This document shows positions 1 to 12,507 of a DNA stretch of 64,000 bases, piece by piece. A program made the position numbers and the translations under genes. The notes under the pieces were generated by a model. That model was not told where the DNA came from, searched no databases, and saw nothing but the letters and a program-made list of their open reading frames with translations. The stretch spans positions 72,943,348 to 73,007,347 of the forward strand of contig NC_080427.1 of assembly GCF_029873635.1 (NCBI RefSeq). The letters are read 5' to 3'. This stretch comes from Malania oleifera (taxonomy: Eukaryota; Streptophyta; Magnoliopsida; Santalales; Ximeniaceae). How positions within the stretch are numbered: position 1 is the first letter of the stretch; every line of letters begins with the position of its first letter.

Positions 1-457
1 CTCAATAATTTCATGCTCAAGTTTTCAATATAGTGAGCCACAAATCATCAATCATTTTTTTTGTCTTTGGAGATTTCAAGATATACACATGTAGCATATA
101 GCATATCAGCACATTACATAAGCAGGGAGCATATCATTATCATTTGCATTATACTACAATTTTGCTCTCAAGTTGTTTCTTATTCTCAAATATCAACATG
201 CAATAAGCTTGCTTTACATTTTCTTTCATATGGGTATTCTTTTCAAGACTTAATACTTTCTAATTTAAGCCATGTATGATTTATTCATTAATTGAGGCCA
301 ACAATTTTCATTTTTATTTTTATTTTTTTTAATAAGATAATCATTAATAAGCTTGAAAATTTTTATCCTTATCTCTATTTCAATTTTGTACAATGTCCTT
401 GTATGATTTTCCATAGATTTGATATTAATTGAAATTTAAGGATTTCGTCATAGTATT

Positions 458-2384
458 TCATCTTAATACCCATACTTTCTTGGGTCCGACTGGTCTAATA
501 AGGGATGTTTCCTTTACTTTCCATACTTGTTTAGTTTTCACGCCCTTTCTGCTTAAATGGATATTCAAACTTTATATGTCCCTTCTTCTTACATAAGTAG
601 CATATGGTGTGAGTGTAAGCATTTGAAGAAGTGCTTGCATAGTTCTTGGAGGCTTTTGTAAAGTACCCTATGTAGAGGTTCTTCTTCCTTTTATTTTCAA
701 CTCCATTAAATCCTATGCCTTCTTTGTTTAAGGTCATTCTTTGTGATCCTATCATTTTGTCAAAGTTTTCCTTTCTTTTTGTGAAATTGTAAATGATCTT
801 TTATTTATCTTCATTTTGACTTTTGAGATTATTTATCTCAATATCTTTCTTACCATCAATATTCTCTTGTGATTTCTCTAATTCTTGAGACACTTTTCTA
901 ATTTTATCCTCTAATTTAGAAATATATTTGTCTTTCTCATTCTCCATAGAGGTTTGGAATTTTAGATCTTCTATTTCTTTCATCATCTTTTCATTTTTGC
1001 TCTCTAATTTCTTGATTTTCAATTCTTTATCTTTTTCAGTAAGATTTTTAGATTCTAATTCTTTTATCACAGCTTCATACGTATTTTCTATTTTCTTGAT
1101 TTTTGAATCTTTATCACTTGCAACAAGCTTAATTGATTCTACTTCTTTCATCACTCCATCATTCTTGTTTTTCAATGATGTGTATTGTTTAGTTACTTTG
1201 ATTAGCATCTTATATACTTTGAATAAATCATTTTGTAACTCTTCATAAGATGGCATGCTTTCATCATTGGATTCATCACTACTATAACCATTAACCGATT
1301 TGGATGAGGAACTTTGTTATTCATCATCATCTCATGCCATAAAGCAAGTATAAGCAACCTCTTGGTCACTTGATTCACATTCTAAACTACTTGTACTCAA
1401 ATTATCCCAAGTAGTGGCTTTCATGACCTTTTTCTTTTTCTTTTTAGAAGCTTTCTTAAGTAGTGGACATTCCGGTTTTATATGTCCAGCTTTGTTGAAA
1501 TTATAACATATGGGGATTTTATTCTTTGATTTCTTTGTATTAGTTTCTTGTTCATCCGATTCAGAGTTTTGGATTCTTCTTTTGAATTTGTTCTTCCTTC
1601 TTAGTATTCTTGCAAGTTTCTTAGAGATATAGGCTACTTCATCTTCATCCATCTCTTCTTCACTACTAAAGTTTTCTTTTGAAGCTTTGAAGGCTATAGA
1701 TTCTTGGGCTTTGTTTTTTCCATCCCATTCATTCATTGATATTTCATATGTGAGGAGAGAACCTATAAGTTCATCTAAGAACATATTTTTCAAATTTCTT
1801 CCTTCAGTTATTGCAGTGACTTTTGGTTCTCATATTGGTGGCAACCCTCTAAGAATTTTTCAAATCATTTCATACTTTGAATATGTTTTTCCTAAGGCAT
1901 TGAGGGAGTTTATAATATGGGTGAACCTAGTATACATACTAGTGATTGATTCATCCGGATTCATTTCGAAAGCTTCATATTCACTAGTTAGCATACTGAT
2001 CCTATTATCTATAACATCTACCATTCCTTCATAGGTTACCTCTAACTTATCCCAAATTTCTTTAGTTGTTTTGCAAGCCATGACTCTATTGAAGTCATTA
2101 ATGTCTATAGCACCACACAAAGCTTTGATAGCACTTGAATTAACTTGCAGCATTTTGTGATCTAAGTCAATCATGTCCTTTTTCTCCTTATGGACTTTTT
2201 TTCCATCTACTAGTTTGAGGGGAATTAAATCACTATCTGTGACAACCTCCCAAGCTTTCCAATTCATAGTTTGTAGATATATTCTCATACATTGTTTCCA
2301 AAAAGTATAGTTCAATCCGCAAAAGATTGGTGGTCGGGTTGAGGATTGACCCTCTCCAAAGGGAGCTATGCCTAAGTGTGCCAT
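458..2384 (-). pseudogene. Copia gag polyprotein of C0, broken by frameshifts and stops
   Basis: Would encode the capsid/nucleocapsid protein that packages element RNA. The first segment (2384-1860, starting MAHLGIAPFGEG) has the UBN2/gag-polypeptide signature of plant Copia gag, with a WK-x-CM motif early and a KEIWDKLEVTYEG stretch. The next (1793-1332) carries a zinc knuckle CYNFNKAGHIKPEC, in which the second cysteine is replaced by Phe. A Lys/Glu-rich coiled-coil segment follows (1256-801). A last segment (755-531) has a second knuckle CYLCKKKGHIKFEY, with its final Cys changed to Tyr. The reading then runs into GPKKVWV, the usual linker before integrase, and stops at 458. The segments lie in different frames, so no intact product is expected. 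Its closest relative in the window is the gag at 13207-14438. Confidence 0.82.
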
Positions 2385-2427
2385 TAAGATCTTTGTATAG
2401 CTACTAATTAAGGTTTGCTATAACCCC

Positions 2428-2439
2428 GCTCTGATACCA
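2428..2439 (-). other. Primer-binding site of C0 (initiator Met-tRNA)
   Basis: The minus strand reads TGGTATCAGAGC, complementary to the 3' end of plant initiator tRNA-Met. It lies two bases inside the LTR end at 2442. This fixes the element's orientation as minus. Confidence 0.9.
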
Positions 2440-2441
2440 AT

Positions 2442-4308
2442 TGAAAACTAAGGTATAGTCCCAAGAGGGGGGGGGTGAATTGGATTATTAAAATTCCTTT
2501 TAAAACTTTTTATGAATTCTTTAACTTAATTTAATTCTTTCAACGAATTCTTGATTTCTTGTTGATTTAGCAATCACATAATAAAAACTTAATTATTTTT
2601 ATACAATCCACAACCACATAAAATAAAAACTCAATCAATCAAATCCACAAAATATTTAATCAAGATATACTATACAATTCTTTTATCTTTTCAAAGAACT
2701 CAAGATGGTTAGTTTGTTTGCAGCCCAGCATATATGAATTTGTAAGCCATGTAGAGAATGTAATTTGTTTCTCAATTTGGTATTCAACAAAACATCCACA
2801 CTCTTCCCAATAGCTTAGACGTTAAATAAACTTTCAGTTAAAGAGTCTTTGGGTGTTTCACTAATCAGCGTACTCCCTTACGGTTTTCGCAAAGTATGGA
2901 TCAACCAACGTACTCCCTTTCGATTTTCGCAAAATGTACTCCATTTCGATTTCCGCAATCCCAAAAACAAATTAAGCTTAAGTTTATTTAATATCTAATC
3001 CACGTAGTGTATATGATTTAGAAATTTAAAACATCCACGTAGTTAATATATGTGCTGAAAATAAATAACAAGGGAAAGAGAGAGTGAGACCACGGTTTTT
3101 ACGAGGTTCGGCTTATCCCCAACCTATGTCCTCGCCTTTGGCAAACCACCAAAGGATTCAACTAAATCAGTTCCTTTTTCGGGCAGAACAACACCATTAC
3201 ATACTCCTTCAGTAGGCTAAAGCCCGCCTTTCTAAGTGATATCCCCTCCCGCCTCTCTAAGCGATATCCCCACGCTTAGCCAACAATCCAAAGAACCTTG
3301 AACCTTCATTATCTACAAGATACAAATCAAATAGATGTACAAAGAATGCCCTTAAATAGAGCTGATTAGTACAATTGAAAAACTAATATACTTCAATTCA
3401 AAAATATCAAAAGAATGAAGTAGAAAGTTCAAGATTTATATCACCGGATTACTTCTCTTGATAAGGATCAAGAACTTAGATTATATGATTCAAAGAAGAC
3501 GTGATATACTAAAAAATGTCTCAGTGATTTCACGGCAATTCAGTCGGCAATTCAACAGCAAGAAGGCTCTGAGAAAGAGAGAGAGCTTTGAGAGATTATT
3601 CAATTCTTGGTAAGTTTAAAGTTCATAACCCATGTATTTATAGGCTTAGAAACGCTCTCATTCGTGCTACCCAAGTTACTTCAAGTGCCCCCCAAGTTTC
3701 TAAAAAGATTAGGGTGCAAGAAAATTAAATTTGAAATCAAGAAGTTTGAAAAATCTAGCCATTGTAGAACTTCGGTTGCCTGAGGTGCAACTTCGGTCTC
3801 CAGAAGTTGGTTCAGGTGCCTAAAGATATAGGGTCAGGTGCCTGAAGCAACACTGCCTGTTCTGATTTCTTTCAATAAATCTTCAGTCGCCTGAACAATT
3901 AAAATCTATTTTCTTCTCTCTTTTTAAAAAATGTTTGGCTTTCTTGCTTTTTTATTTTTGAAAAACACTTTTTGAGTTTTTAAAATAAAGTCTCTAAGTC
4001 CATTTATATTCCCTAATGAGCTTCATTTCATTCAAAATGATATTTTATGCTTGAAGAACTTACATGGAGCTTTCCTAAAATATGAAAACTTTCTTGCTCA
4101 TTGAAATATTCATGATCATCATTTATCCATTGAGTCCTTTCTTGCTTTAAGTCTCCTTGAGCTTTATCTTGATCACCTTGTAATATGTCTTTGAGTACTT
4201 AGTGATCCTTAGATAGTTCTTTTGAATCTTGCCTTTTTGAAGTTCCCGAAATATCATCACTTGAACACAAACACATTAAACTTTCCTTCATTTGTTACCA
4301 TTAAAACA
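2442..4308 (-). repeat. 5' LTR of Copia element C0
   Basis: Begins TGAAAACTAAGG on the plus strand, directly beside the primer-binding site. A G-run (2465-2474) is the complement of the CCAATTCACCCCCC block that ends all the Copia LTRs in this window. At 3770-3890 are several imperfect copies of a TTCGGTTGCCTGA-type motif. A TATA-like sequence on the minus strand (CCTATAAATAC) lies near 3635-3645. The far end is placed at 4308, where Gypsy reverse-transcriptase sequence starts. The length of about 1.87 kb fits the sibling LTRs, which are 2.0-2.3 kb. Confidence 0.75.
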
Positions 4309-6047
4309 AGATGTGAAAGGCAATTGTCTTCAAAACGTCCTCTACTTTAACTTTCACTTGGTGATATCCCAACCAAAGGTCAATCTTGGAGTAAACCTGG
4401 GTCCCCTGGAACTGATCAAATAAATCATCAATTTTGGGAAGAGGATATTTATTATTGACTGTCACTTTATTTATCTCTTTATAATCAATGGACATCCTTA
4501 TAGTCCCGTCTTTCTTCTTCACGAAAAAGACTAGTACTCCCCAAAGCAACACGCTAGGCCTTATAAATCCTTTTTCCAACAACTCTTACAACTGGTCTTT
4601 CAATTCTTTCGGTTTAGTTGGAGCCATTATGTAGGGCGCTTTACATATCGGTGCTGACCCTAGTAGTAGATCCTTAGCAAATTCAATCTCTCGATCTAGT
4701 ATAAACTAGGTAATTCCTCTGGAAAAACATCTGAAAATTCTCTTACTACTAGACTATCAACTTGTTTCAATTCTTCCTTTGGAATTTCCTTTATATAAGC
4801 AACATACCCCTGGCAACCACCCTAAAGCAGCCACCTCTTCTAAATAACCGACACTAACTATGGAGAAGCGTGCACACGTGATACCCATGAATCTAAATTT
4901 CTACTCACCTGGGGGTTTGAAAATCACTTCTTTTTTATGGCAATCAATGCTAGCATAATTAGTTGTCATCTAGTACATAACCAATATCATATCAAACCCT
5001 TGCATGTCTAATACCACGAGATTGGCTAGTAATACTTTTTCCTGAATGCCCACTGGATAGTTTTTAAGTACCCTCCTACACCTTACTACTGATCCAGTCA
5101 GCATGGCTACTAACAACTCAACATCTAATAACTATGTCTCAACCCTAGATAATTAACATATTCCGACAACACAAAAGAATAGGTGGCACTAGAGTCAAAT
5201 AAAATAACATCTTTATATAGTAAAACAATAAGAATACTTGTCACAACGTCTTCGGCAGCCTCACCGTCTTTTGGCGTTATTGCATAAACACGTGCCTGCG
5301 CGGTATTTCCCTGCTAGCCTCATTGGGTGCCTGGATATTACCCTGGAATGGTCTGGGGGGAGTAGGATCTGAACATTCCTTCTAACTCGACACTCTCCCA
5401 AATGTCTCTGGTAACACCTTGGACAAGGAGGGCATGATGGATTACCCTGCTCAGCCTGATCTCCCATTCCCTGTCTCTGACTTCCACTACTCCCATGCCT
5501 TCTCCAAGGCCCATGACTGGTACCTTCTTGAAATCTAGGAGGCATAGGCCTTTTCCTCTGGGTTCAAGTTTATAAACTCCTCCCCCTGGGCATCTCTAGT
5601 GGTAGAGTAAACATATCAATCATAGAAAATTTCTTTAAAACAGTTCCATGTTAGGGTTGCTGAATCAGGGCTTTGTTCTTCGAGTAGCTTCATTGACATC
5701 CACCAACGCTTGGCCTCCCCAGTCATTTTAAAAACAACATACAAAATCTTCTACTCTTCTACACAACAAAAACTGGCCAATATACCCTCCATCTCTTGAA
5801 TCCATTCCCTCGCAACGATTACATCGGCTCCTCCTGTAAAAGTTGGGGAATTCATATAGGTAAATTGCTAGATAGAGTAGCCCAAGTCAACTAGTAAGCA
5901 GTTCTATCCCCTATTGTTTCGCACAATACCTGCCATGACCTTTTGGCCTGCACTATGTAACATCTGTTTAGAGCCACTGCCACCCATGCTGAAAGCCCCT
6001 ACGTTGCCACTATTTCCAGCATTCCTGTTGCTATTCCCAGGGTCCAT
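4309..6047 (-). pseudogene. gag-pol remnant of Gypsy element G1
   Basis: Gag begins at 6047 (MDPGNSNRNAG). It continues through a capsid region at about 5880-5600, with EWIQEMEGILASF and GEAKRWWMSMKLLEE signatures. Near 5440-5380 is the zinc motif CPRCYQRHLGEC, typical of Del/Tekay chromoviruses. A degraded aspartic protease and linker region occupies about 5250-4600. The N-terminal reverse transcriptase follows (4582-4309), with [34 protein letters not shown] and the YSKID motif, and then the sequence is cut by the C0 insertion. Frame changes and stops occur throughout, so it is not functional. RNase H and integrase are not in the window. Confidence 0.85.
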
Positions 6048-6415
6048 TTTGAAAAGAAAATAAACATAGTCTAAGGACCCTATCTTCATATTATAACTAA
6101 GAAATTTATCTAACTAAGATATCCTCATACCACCTATTACTAATTTAAGTTCTAGTCCTATCATATTGAAATAGAAACCGATGATAGTTTACTATGGTTT
6201 TCCTGAAATTGTCACCCCAGGAAAATCACAAAAACCACCCCGAAGTTCCTGCTTCCAAACTATAGAACAAAATCCTAAATTCTCATCTTAATTTCCCAAC
6301 ATTAATTCACTAAAATTATGTTCTATCCCAATTTATATCCTTCTCAAAATTCCATTCCTATATTTTGGTGTTGATTTCTGCTGTATACTAGAGTCTACAT
6401 AACCTAGCAACCTAA

Positions 6416-6427
6416 GCTCTGATACCA
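6416..6427 (-). other. Primer-binding site of G1 (initiator Met-tRNA)
   Basis: The minus strand reads TGGTATCAGAGC. It is separated by three bases from the LTR start at 6431 (TGTAACGACCC on plus). Confidence 0.88.
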
Positions 6428-6430
6428 AAC

Positions 6431-6462
6431 TGTAACGACCCAAAATTCCTACTTTTTTTTAT

Positions 6463-6501
<39 letters not shown>

Positions 6502-8642
6502 ATTATATTACTCTGATACCCCTGATAAAATCTACTATAACATCCTGATCCCAAAGTGGCACCATAGAATTCCTGTTCATAAGATTAGAAACTTATGCAA
6601 CGGAAAACATAAAATCATATAACCATAATTATAATACCAGAATTCAGTATTCTCCCATATATATATATATATACCGCTCTTTTGAATTCCCTACTAGATC
6701 TTCTAAAATCTACACAAAAACATCTCCCAACATTCACGTACCCTACAGACAGAACAGTACAAGATCCTTTTTATCTCGAAGCCTAGTCTACTCGTCTAAT
6801 TGGATTACCTAAAAGGTATTAAATTACTCGGATGAGACAAGTCTTAGTAAGATGAAATGTGCTATTACCAGTGTGTGGCAACTAAGTTTACATGAACAAT
6901 ATATTTTTAATCAACTAAAACTAAAATAACATGAAACATAATATATAATAAAACTCACACCTATATAGCTTAAAATTCAATTGTCACCGAAATTTCTATA
7001 TAATCATACTTTTAGTATCTGTAGGTATATGGGATGTTTTCTGTAAATCTATATATATATATATATATATATATACATAACTATGAAAACTTCCTTAGAT
7101 GGTTGTATGTCATGATTTAACCCCCATGATGGGGTTGTGCGGCCCATAGGCGAGACTTAATACTGGTTGGCCTACGAGGATAAATCAACAGAAATCTCCC
7201 TAGTCAGATCGACCGCCTCAACCCGGACTACTAGGGAGTCTGCAATACCTCCCTAGGCACGATCGACAACTAATAAAATCCACACACTATCTGAGATATG
7301 TGGTTGTACTCTGAACTTAAATAGCTACGGTACCGTGCTCTGAAATCTGATCTAATCCATAAGGGTCGGATACTATATATAATACTATTATATATATATA
7401 TATATATTTCTTACTATTTTACCATGATTATGTTCCAACTGTAATAACTAAAAAAGCTAATTTGAATAACTGTAATATCTAATTTGAATAAATTTTTATA
7501 ACTGAAAAAAATTGATCTAAATAACTGTAATATCTGATTTGAATAAACTGTAATATTTGAATATCATTGTATTCTATAAATGATGATTCTTTGAAAGCTG
7601 TGAAAATTCTATACTGAACTGATATTTACTCATGCCACACAATTAAATAAATAAAACCCATATAGTGTAACCTGTATTTAAATCCATGTACTAACCTGTA
7701 TATTTTTTATAATAAAGATAATTTATAACCCGTAGAATTTTCTTGAAAAAACATAATTTCATATCATAAAACATCCAGAATTCATATCCCAAAATACTTA
7801 TATTTTACTAGTAAAAATTCCTAAAATTACTAGCATAGCATATTTCCCTTACCTGGCTAATTGAACTCGTTCACTGATTTCTAACTCACGCCTACAACGC
7901 TCATGATTCCAAAACCCTAAAATTATACATATATATATTTATCTCCCTATCAGTCAACTGAATAACCAGAATAATTATCATACTCACATCTCTTATGAAC
8001 ACACATACTCATAATTTCCTAAACTATAAACTATTTAACATTTTTACCTAGGTTCCTTAGGAAAGACCCACTAGGATCCTTAGCTCATGCCAGTGGTGTT
8101 CGCACCAAAACTTGTATTTCACAAAATCCTAATTTCTCAATTCAACCCCAAAATTACATTCACATCCACAATCCTAAACCTATACCTTTAATAAATTTAA
8201 TAAACTAACCATAAACACTCAAATAACATCCTTACCTAAGTTTTGGGATGGTTCCCCGGAACCCCAAACTGAAATTTCGCTTTGCCAAGGTTATAGAGAA
8301 TCTTCCCAGGAACCTTGCGGTGGTTCCTAATCATCAATTCGGGCTTTAATGGAGCCAGAATCAAAGGAAAATGGGGAAGGGTTGTAGGGTTTCTAGTGAT
8401 AGAAAAAGTGTTTTATATTTTAATGTTTCAAATGAACTCTCAGGTTCCTTTATATTTTTAAGTACTGCTGAGAAAACCATCTCTGATTTTCTCTACCTCT
8501 CACGTTGTCGATTTTCTATTTAACTGGCCAAGATTTACCATTTACCCCGTTATTGACTCGTGGTAAAACCCCAAAACCATCGCTGATTTTCTTCCTCTCC
8601 AAAAAACCATCGCCAGTTTTCTCTTTCCCTAGCCAAAAATCC
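6431..8642 (-). repeat. 5' LTR of Gypsy element G1 (main part; the last 50 bases are at 52250-52299)
   Basis: Starts TGTAACGACCC next to the primer-binding site. It contains several (TA)n runs (6465-6500, 6658-6673, 7050-7073, 7388-7408) and otherwise AT-rich sequence with no gene. At 8642 it is interrupted by Copia element A. It continues at 52250 after the AATCC/AATAC duplication and ends in TCTCTACA at 52299. The sequence at 7120-7280 resembles the region at 57700-57960 of solo LTR E in theme, but I did not align the two base by base. Confidence 0.75.
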
Positions 8643-9489
8643 TATTGACCTCATTAGTCATACCCGGTTTTGATAATGAAAAATACTCAAGTATTTGATG
8701 GTTATCGAGTTTGTGTGTAGGCATATATTAGCAAAGCAATTGATGGAACATAAAGACTCAAAGTATAAAGACCCTGAAGTTTTCTTTTAATGTAATTTAT
8801 ATTATTGCTCAATTCAGGTTTGTAATAGTAAATATCAAAAAAGGTCTGTAATAATCTCTACATGTCATGCATGTAGGTAATTGTAAGCTCAAGACCTTAG
8901 AAAGACCTCAGGGATCACCCGTCGTCGACCGACACCGAATTTTTGGGACCATTTCAAAATGACCCTAGAAAGACCCTAGGTCCCAACACAATCACATAAG
9001 ATGTCCCCAAAATCACTTATAATATTAGGGAATTAATTAAAGGGAAAAATGGACATAAAGGGCAAAACTGTGAGGTCTCGAGCGACCAAACCCTGGGTGT
9101 TCAACACACCTCGGGCGACCGAACCATAACTCTGACCTTTCCCACCAACTCAACACCCCGAACTTCACGTTCAAAATAGCCTCGGGTGATCGAACACATG
9201 AGTTCGTTTAACCGAACTCCTGACCAAGCAACCAAATCACGGACCTTATGGAAATCGCCTCGGTTCAGCCAACTGAACCTTGACTCAGGCACCCGAACCT
9301 TCAAAAATAAAATTTTTGACTAAGTCCGTTCGGGCGACCGAATCGTGAATCAGCCATTCGAAACTCTCGGGTTGTTTTAATTTTTACCAAGGTTAAGCAT
9401 GGTTAAATAGCGTTAATTTTGTTAAATGATTTTAGAACAATTTTAATAATACCCTACATGTCCTTAATGGTTATAATTTGCCCTACTTC

Positions 9490-9498
9490 TATATATAG
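9490..9498 (+). promoter_or_regulatory. TATA box of the element A 5' LTR
   Basis: TATATATAG lies just downstream of the GGCGACCGAAC motif array. The same sequence occupies the equivalent place in the 3' LTR (17935-17943), and similar boxes occur in LTR B (11825-11832), LTR C (55088-55096) and LTR D (43065-43073). The conserved position supports a promoter role. Confidence 0.6.
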
Positions 9499-10022
9499 GG
9501 GCTCATTTGTGAAAATCAGTACAAGATTAGCAAGATCATTAGTGAAAAATCCTCTCAAATTTAAAAAGCCTATTTTGCCTATACTACTTCCAAATACTCT
9601 CATACACTCATTTCCTTGATTATTCAAGCATTGTGAGAGTTCCTAAATGTGCTAGTTCTTTATTTTACATTGCTTAAAACTTTTATCTTTGTGGTTGTTG
9701 ATTGTTTGATTTTTGAGAGTTAAGCAAGAGTTTTTCCCACAGATTTAACTTGATAAATCTTGTGTTGGGAAAACTCATTAGCTTGAGGATCTTAGCATTG
9801 TTATTGTTAGATTCCTAAAGCAATAATTTTTGTGTGCAAAGTATTTTCAAGCTATATTTTTCAAACAACTCTTGTGCTTATTTCATTGAGGAAAATATTT
9901 TTGAGTTGGTTTGAATATTGTTGCCAGCATCTTTGAAACTCTAATCTATTATTGAGATTTATTATATCTTATTTCAAAGAAATAGGTTGTTTGTACACTC
10001 TTGAGCATATATGAGATTATAC

Positions 10023-10408
10023 ATTATTGAGTGTTGTTTGCACAAAATCACATCACTGAGCTTACAATTCCTATATTATTGATGTGCATTGATTGATTGA
10101 TACTAGTACAAATGTGCTTGTTGGAGAAGCATACACTTTGTACACTGTTTGTATTGTATTCATTGATTGTATTCCAGGCATGGGCTTGAAGAGGGAGACT
10201 AGCCTTGTGGAATAGATTATTGAGTGTTGTTTGCACAAAATCACATCACTGAGCTTACAATTCCTATATTATTGATGTGCATTGATTGATTGATACTAGT
10301 ACAAATGTGCTTGTTGGAGAAGCATACACTTTGTACACTGTTTGTATTGTATTCATTGATTGTATTCCAGGCATGGGCTTGAAGAGGGAGACTAGCCTTG
10401 TGGAATAG
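10023..10408 (+). repeat. 193-bp tandem duplication within the 5' LTR of A
   Basis: The block starting ATTATTGAGTG at 10023 starts again at 10216, and the two copies look identical on reading. The 3' LTR has the block once (about 51670-51870). The duplication therefore arose after A inserted. Confidence 0.85.
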
Positions 10409-10794
10409 TCCTGAATTGGCTTAAACCCTATTAGGAAAACTAGGTGCACCATCCTGGTAAGGCATAGGTTGAGGTCAGACCCATTAATTAACCTGGTTAT
10501 AACCGGTGCCACTCCACCCATGAAGTGAGCTTATAGTGGAATCCTTGTGCTGGTGAGCCAAGGCGGGGACATAGGCACTTTGGTCGAACCCTGACAACAT
10601 ATCTTATGTTAGTTTATTTTTTGCCCTTTATTTTCTACACCTGTATGTTTATTGGTTAAATATCTGCTTTGGCTTGAAATTTCTTAGACTGCTTTTAGGT
10701 TGCGTAATACTGATTGTTGGATTAGTTACACCTAGGGATAAAATTTTAAATCTCCAATTCACTCCCTTCTTGGGATTGCACCAAAGCTAACAAT

Positions 10795-10806
10795 TAGTAT
10801 CAGAGC
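10795..10806 (+). other. Primer-binding site of element A (initiator Met-tRNA)
   Basis: Reads TAGTATCAGAGC, one G-to-A change from the TGGTATCAGAGC standard, two bases after the LTR end. Solo LTR B begins four bases further on. Confidence 0.82.
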
Positions 10807-10809
10807 CAT

Positions 10810-12472
10810 TATTGACCTTATAGGTCATGCCTGATTTTGATTATGACAAATAATCATTGTAGCTAATGGGTATTTTAGATTTTGTGCAGGAACCTCAATT
10901 GTCAAGATCATAATGCATATGGAGCAAATGAAGCTTGAAGACCAATTCATGTGTATAATTGTAATATATATTCAGTTGTGCAATTGGTCTGTAATAGTAA
11001 TTAAGGTCCTTGGTTTGTAATAAGCACACACATCACATGCATGGTATAATACGTAAGCTCAAACCAAGTATAACTAAGAATGACCTTAGAAAGACCTTAG
11101 GGGTTAGGTCGACCAACACCGGATTTTTTTCGGTGTTTTTAAAAAGACCTAAAAATGACCCTAGGACACTCACTCATGCTCATATATGTTAGGCACATTG
11201 AATAGGGTGTTTGTGAATTGAATTAGGACCGAAATGCACCTTTTGGCAGTTCATTCTGCCCTGGTCGACCAAATCCGACCTTGGTCAACAATATGACCTC
11301 AGCCCGGTCAATCGGACCATATAGTTCATTTGTACCCTGGTCGACCGAACCTAGGTCCAGGTCAACGGTTGACCATGTCCTGGTCGACCAAACTGAATAG
11401 TTCAAATAGCCCCCGGTCGATCGAAACCTTCTGAGGTCAACATTTTGACCACCTGGCCAACCGAGCCAAAATTGCATACCAACTACCTGGTCGACCGAGG
11501 GTCCTCAGGAGAAATCCCAACTGTCTAGTCGACCGAATCGCCCAGTGCAAAATGTCATGGTCGACCAAACCTCAGTAAAATGGAAAATTGCCCTTCGGAC
11601 ATACTCAACCGGTCGATCGAGTCCTCAGTTCAAAAATGTCCCGGTCGACCGAACCATGTGAACTTCAGTTGACCGAAAAGGTTTCTAGTCGACCAGACCT
11701 CTCGGGTTGTCCTGATTTTTTATTGTGGTTAATTTTTTAAAACAGGGTTAAAATAATTAAAAGGTCATTAATCTTTTCTAATAATACCAGAATTGTCCCC
11801 AATGGTTATATTTCACGGGGTGTCTATATATACCCCTTCATTTGCGATTATTAGAAAGAGATTAGCATATTTGATTAGGGAAAATTCTTTGAAAATCCAA
11901 AAACATATGATACTCATTTTCATACTAAAAACACTCATACTTACCTTCTCCTACTACTCATACTCTTTGTAAGTTGATTGAGTGATTATTCTCAAAGGTT
12001 TGCTCTCCTTGTTTATTTAATTGAAACGATTTTCTTAAGAGCCAAACCTAAGTGTTCTTAAGGGGCTTTGTTCATAAGCCTATCCTAAGAAGACTTACCT
12101 AAGCTTCTGAGTATTGCATTTGTGTTGCAATTTCTTAGAAAGCTTGTATTTATTTTTGGGTTGCAAAAATATTTTCAAAAACATACTCAAATATCTTGTG
12201 TGATTTATATTGACATATTTGTGAGAAGATATTTGTGTTTGTGATATCAATCTTTGTTGCAACATTCATTAACCTACATAGCATTTGTTGAATACAAAGA
12301 TTGAATATCGTTGCAAACCAAGCATATACATTATTTGATATTTACACGCTTGAAACATCCTGCTGACTAAAATATTTGAGACTTGATATCTTTGTGTGAA
12401 CCCGATTGATTGAATATCTTGAGATACAAAGATTGCTTGATTGATACTCTCATGCACTTATTACACTGATAG

Positions 12473-12507
<35 letters not shown>

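Larger units (their letters stand above)
1..4308 (-). mobile_element. C0: Copia-type LTR retrotransposon, 5' part only (gag-only type)
   Basis: Reading right to left, the order is LTR (2442-4308), a Met-tRNA primer-binding site, a gag gene (2384 to 458), then about 450 bases with no coding signal before the window edge. The other LTR lies outside the window. No protease, integrase or reverse transcriptase follows gag, as in element A (8643-52249), whose gag is clearly related. I therefore read C0 as a non-autonomous gag-carrying element, although pol could still lie beyond position 1. It interrupts the reverse transcriptase of Gypsy element G1, which resumes at about 4309. The outer LTR end near 4308 is inferred from a TG/CA terminus and is less certain than the other boundaries in this window. 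Confidence 0.8.
8643..10792 (+). repeat. 5' LTR of Copia element A
   Basis: Starts TATTGACC (family form TGTTGACC) and ends CCAAAGCTAACA. It matches 17020-18066 and 51272-52249 in order. The upstream part (9070-9375) has many spaced GGCGACCGAAC-like motifs. A TATA box (TATATATAG) lies at 9490-9498. The downstream part ends in the CCAATTCACTCCCTTCTTGGGA block shared by the Copia LTRs here. Unlike the 3' LTR it carries an internal 193-bp tandem duplication. Confidence 0.88.

Noticed and set aside
2428..2439. tRNA-like sequences at primer-binding sites as tRNA genes
   Set aside because: Only 12-18 bases match the tRNA 3' end; no cloverleaf is present.
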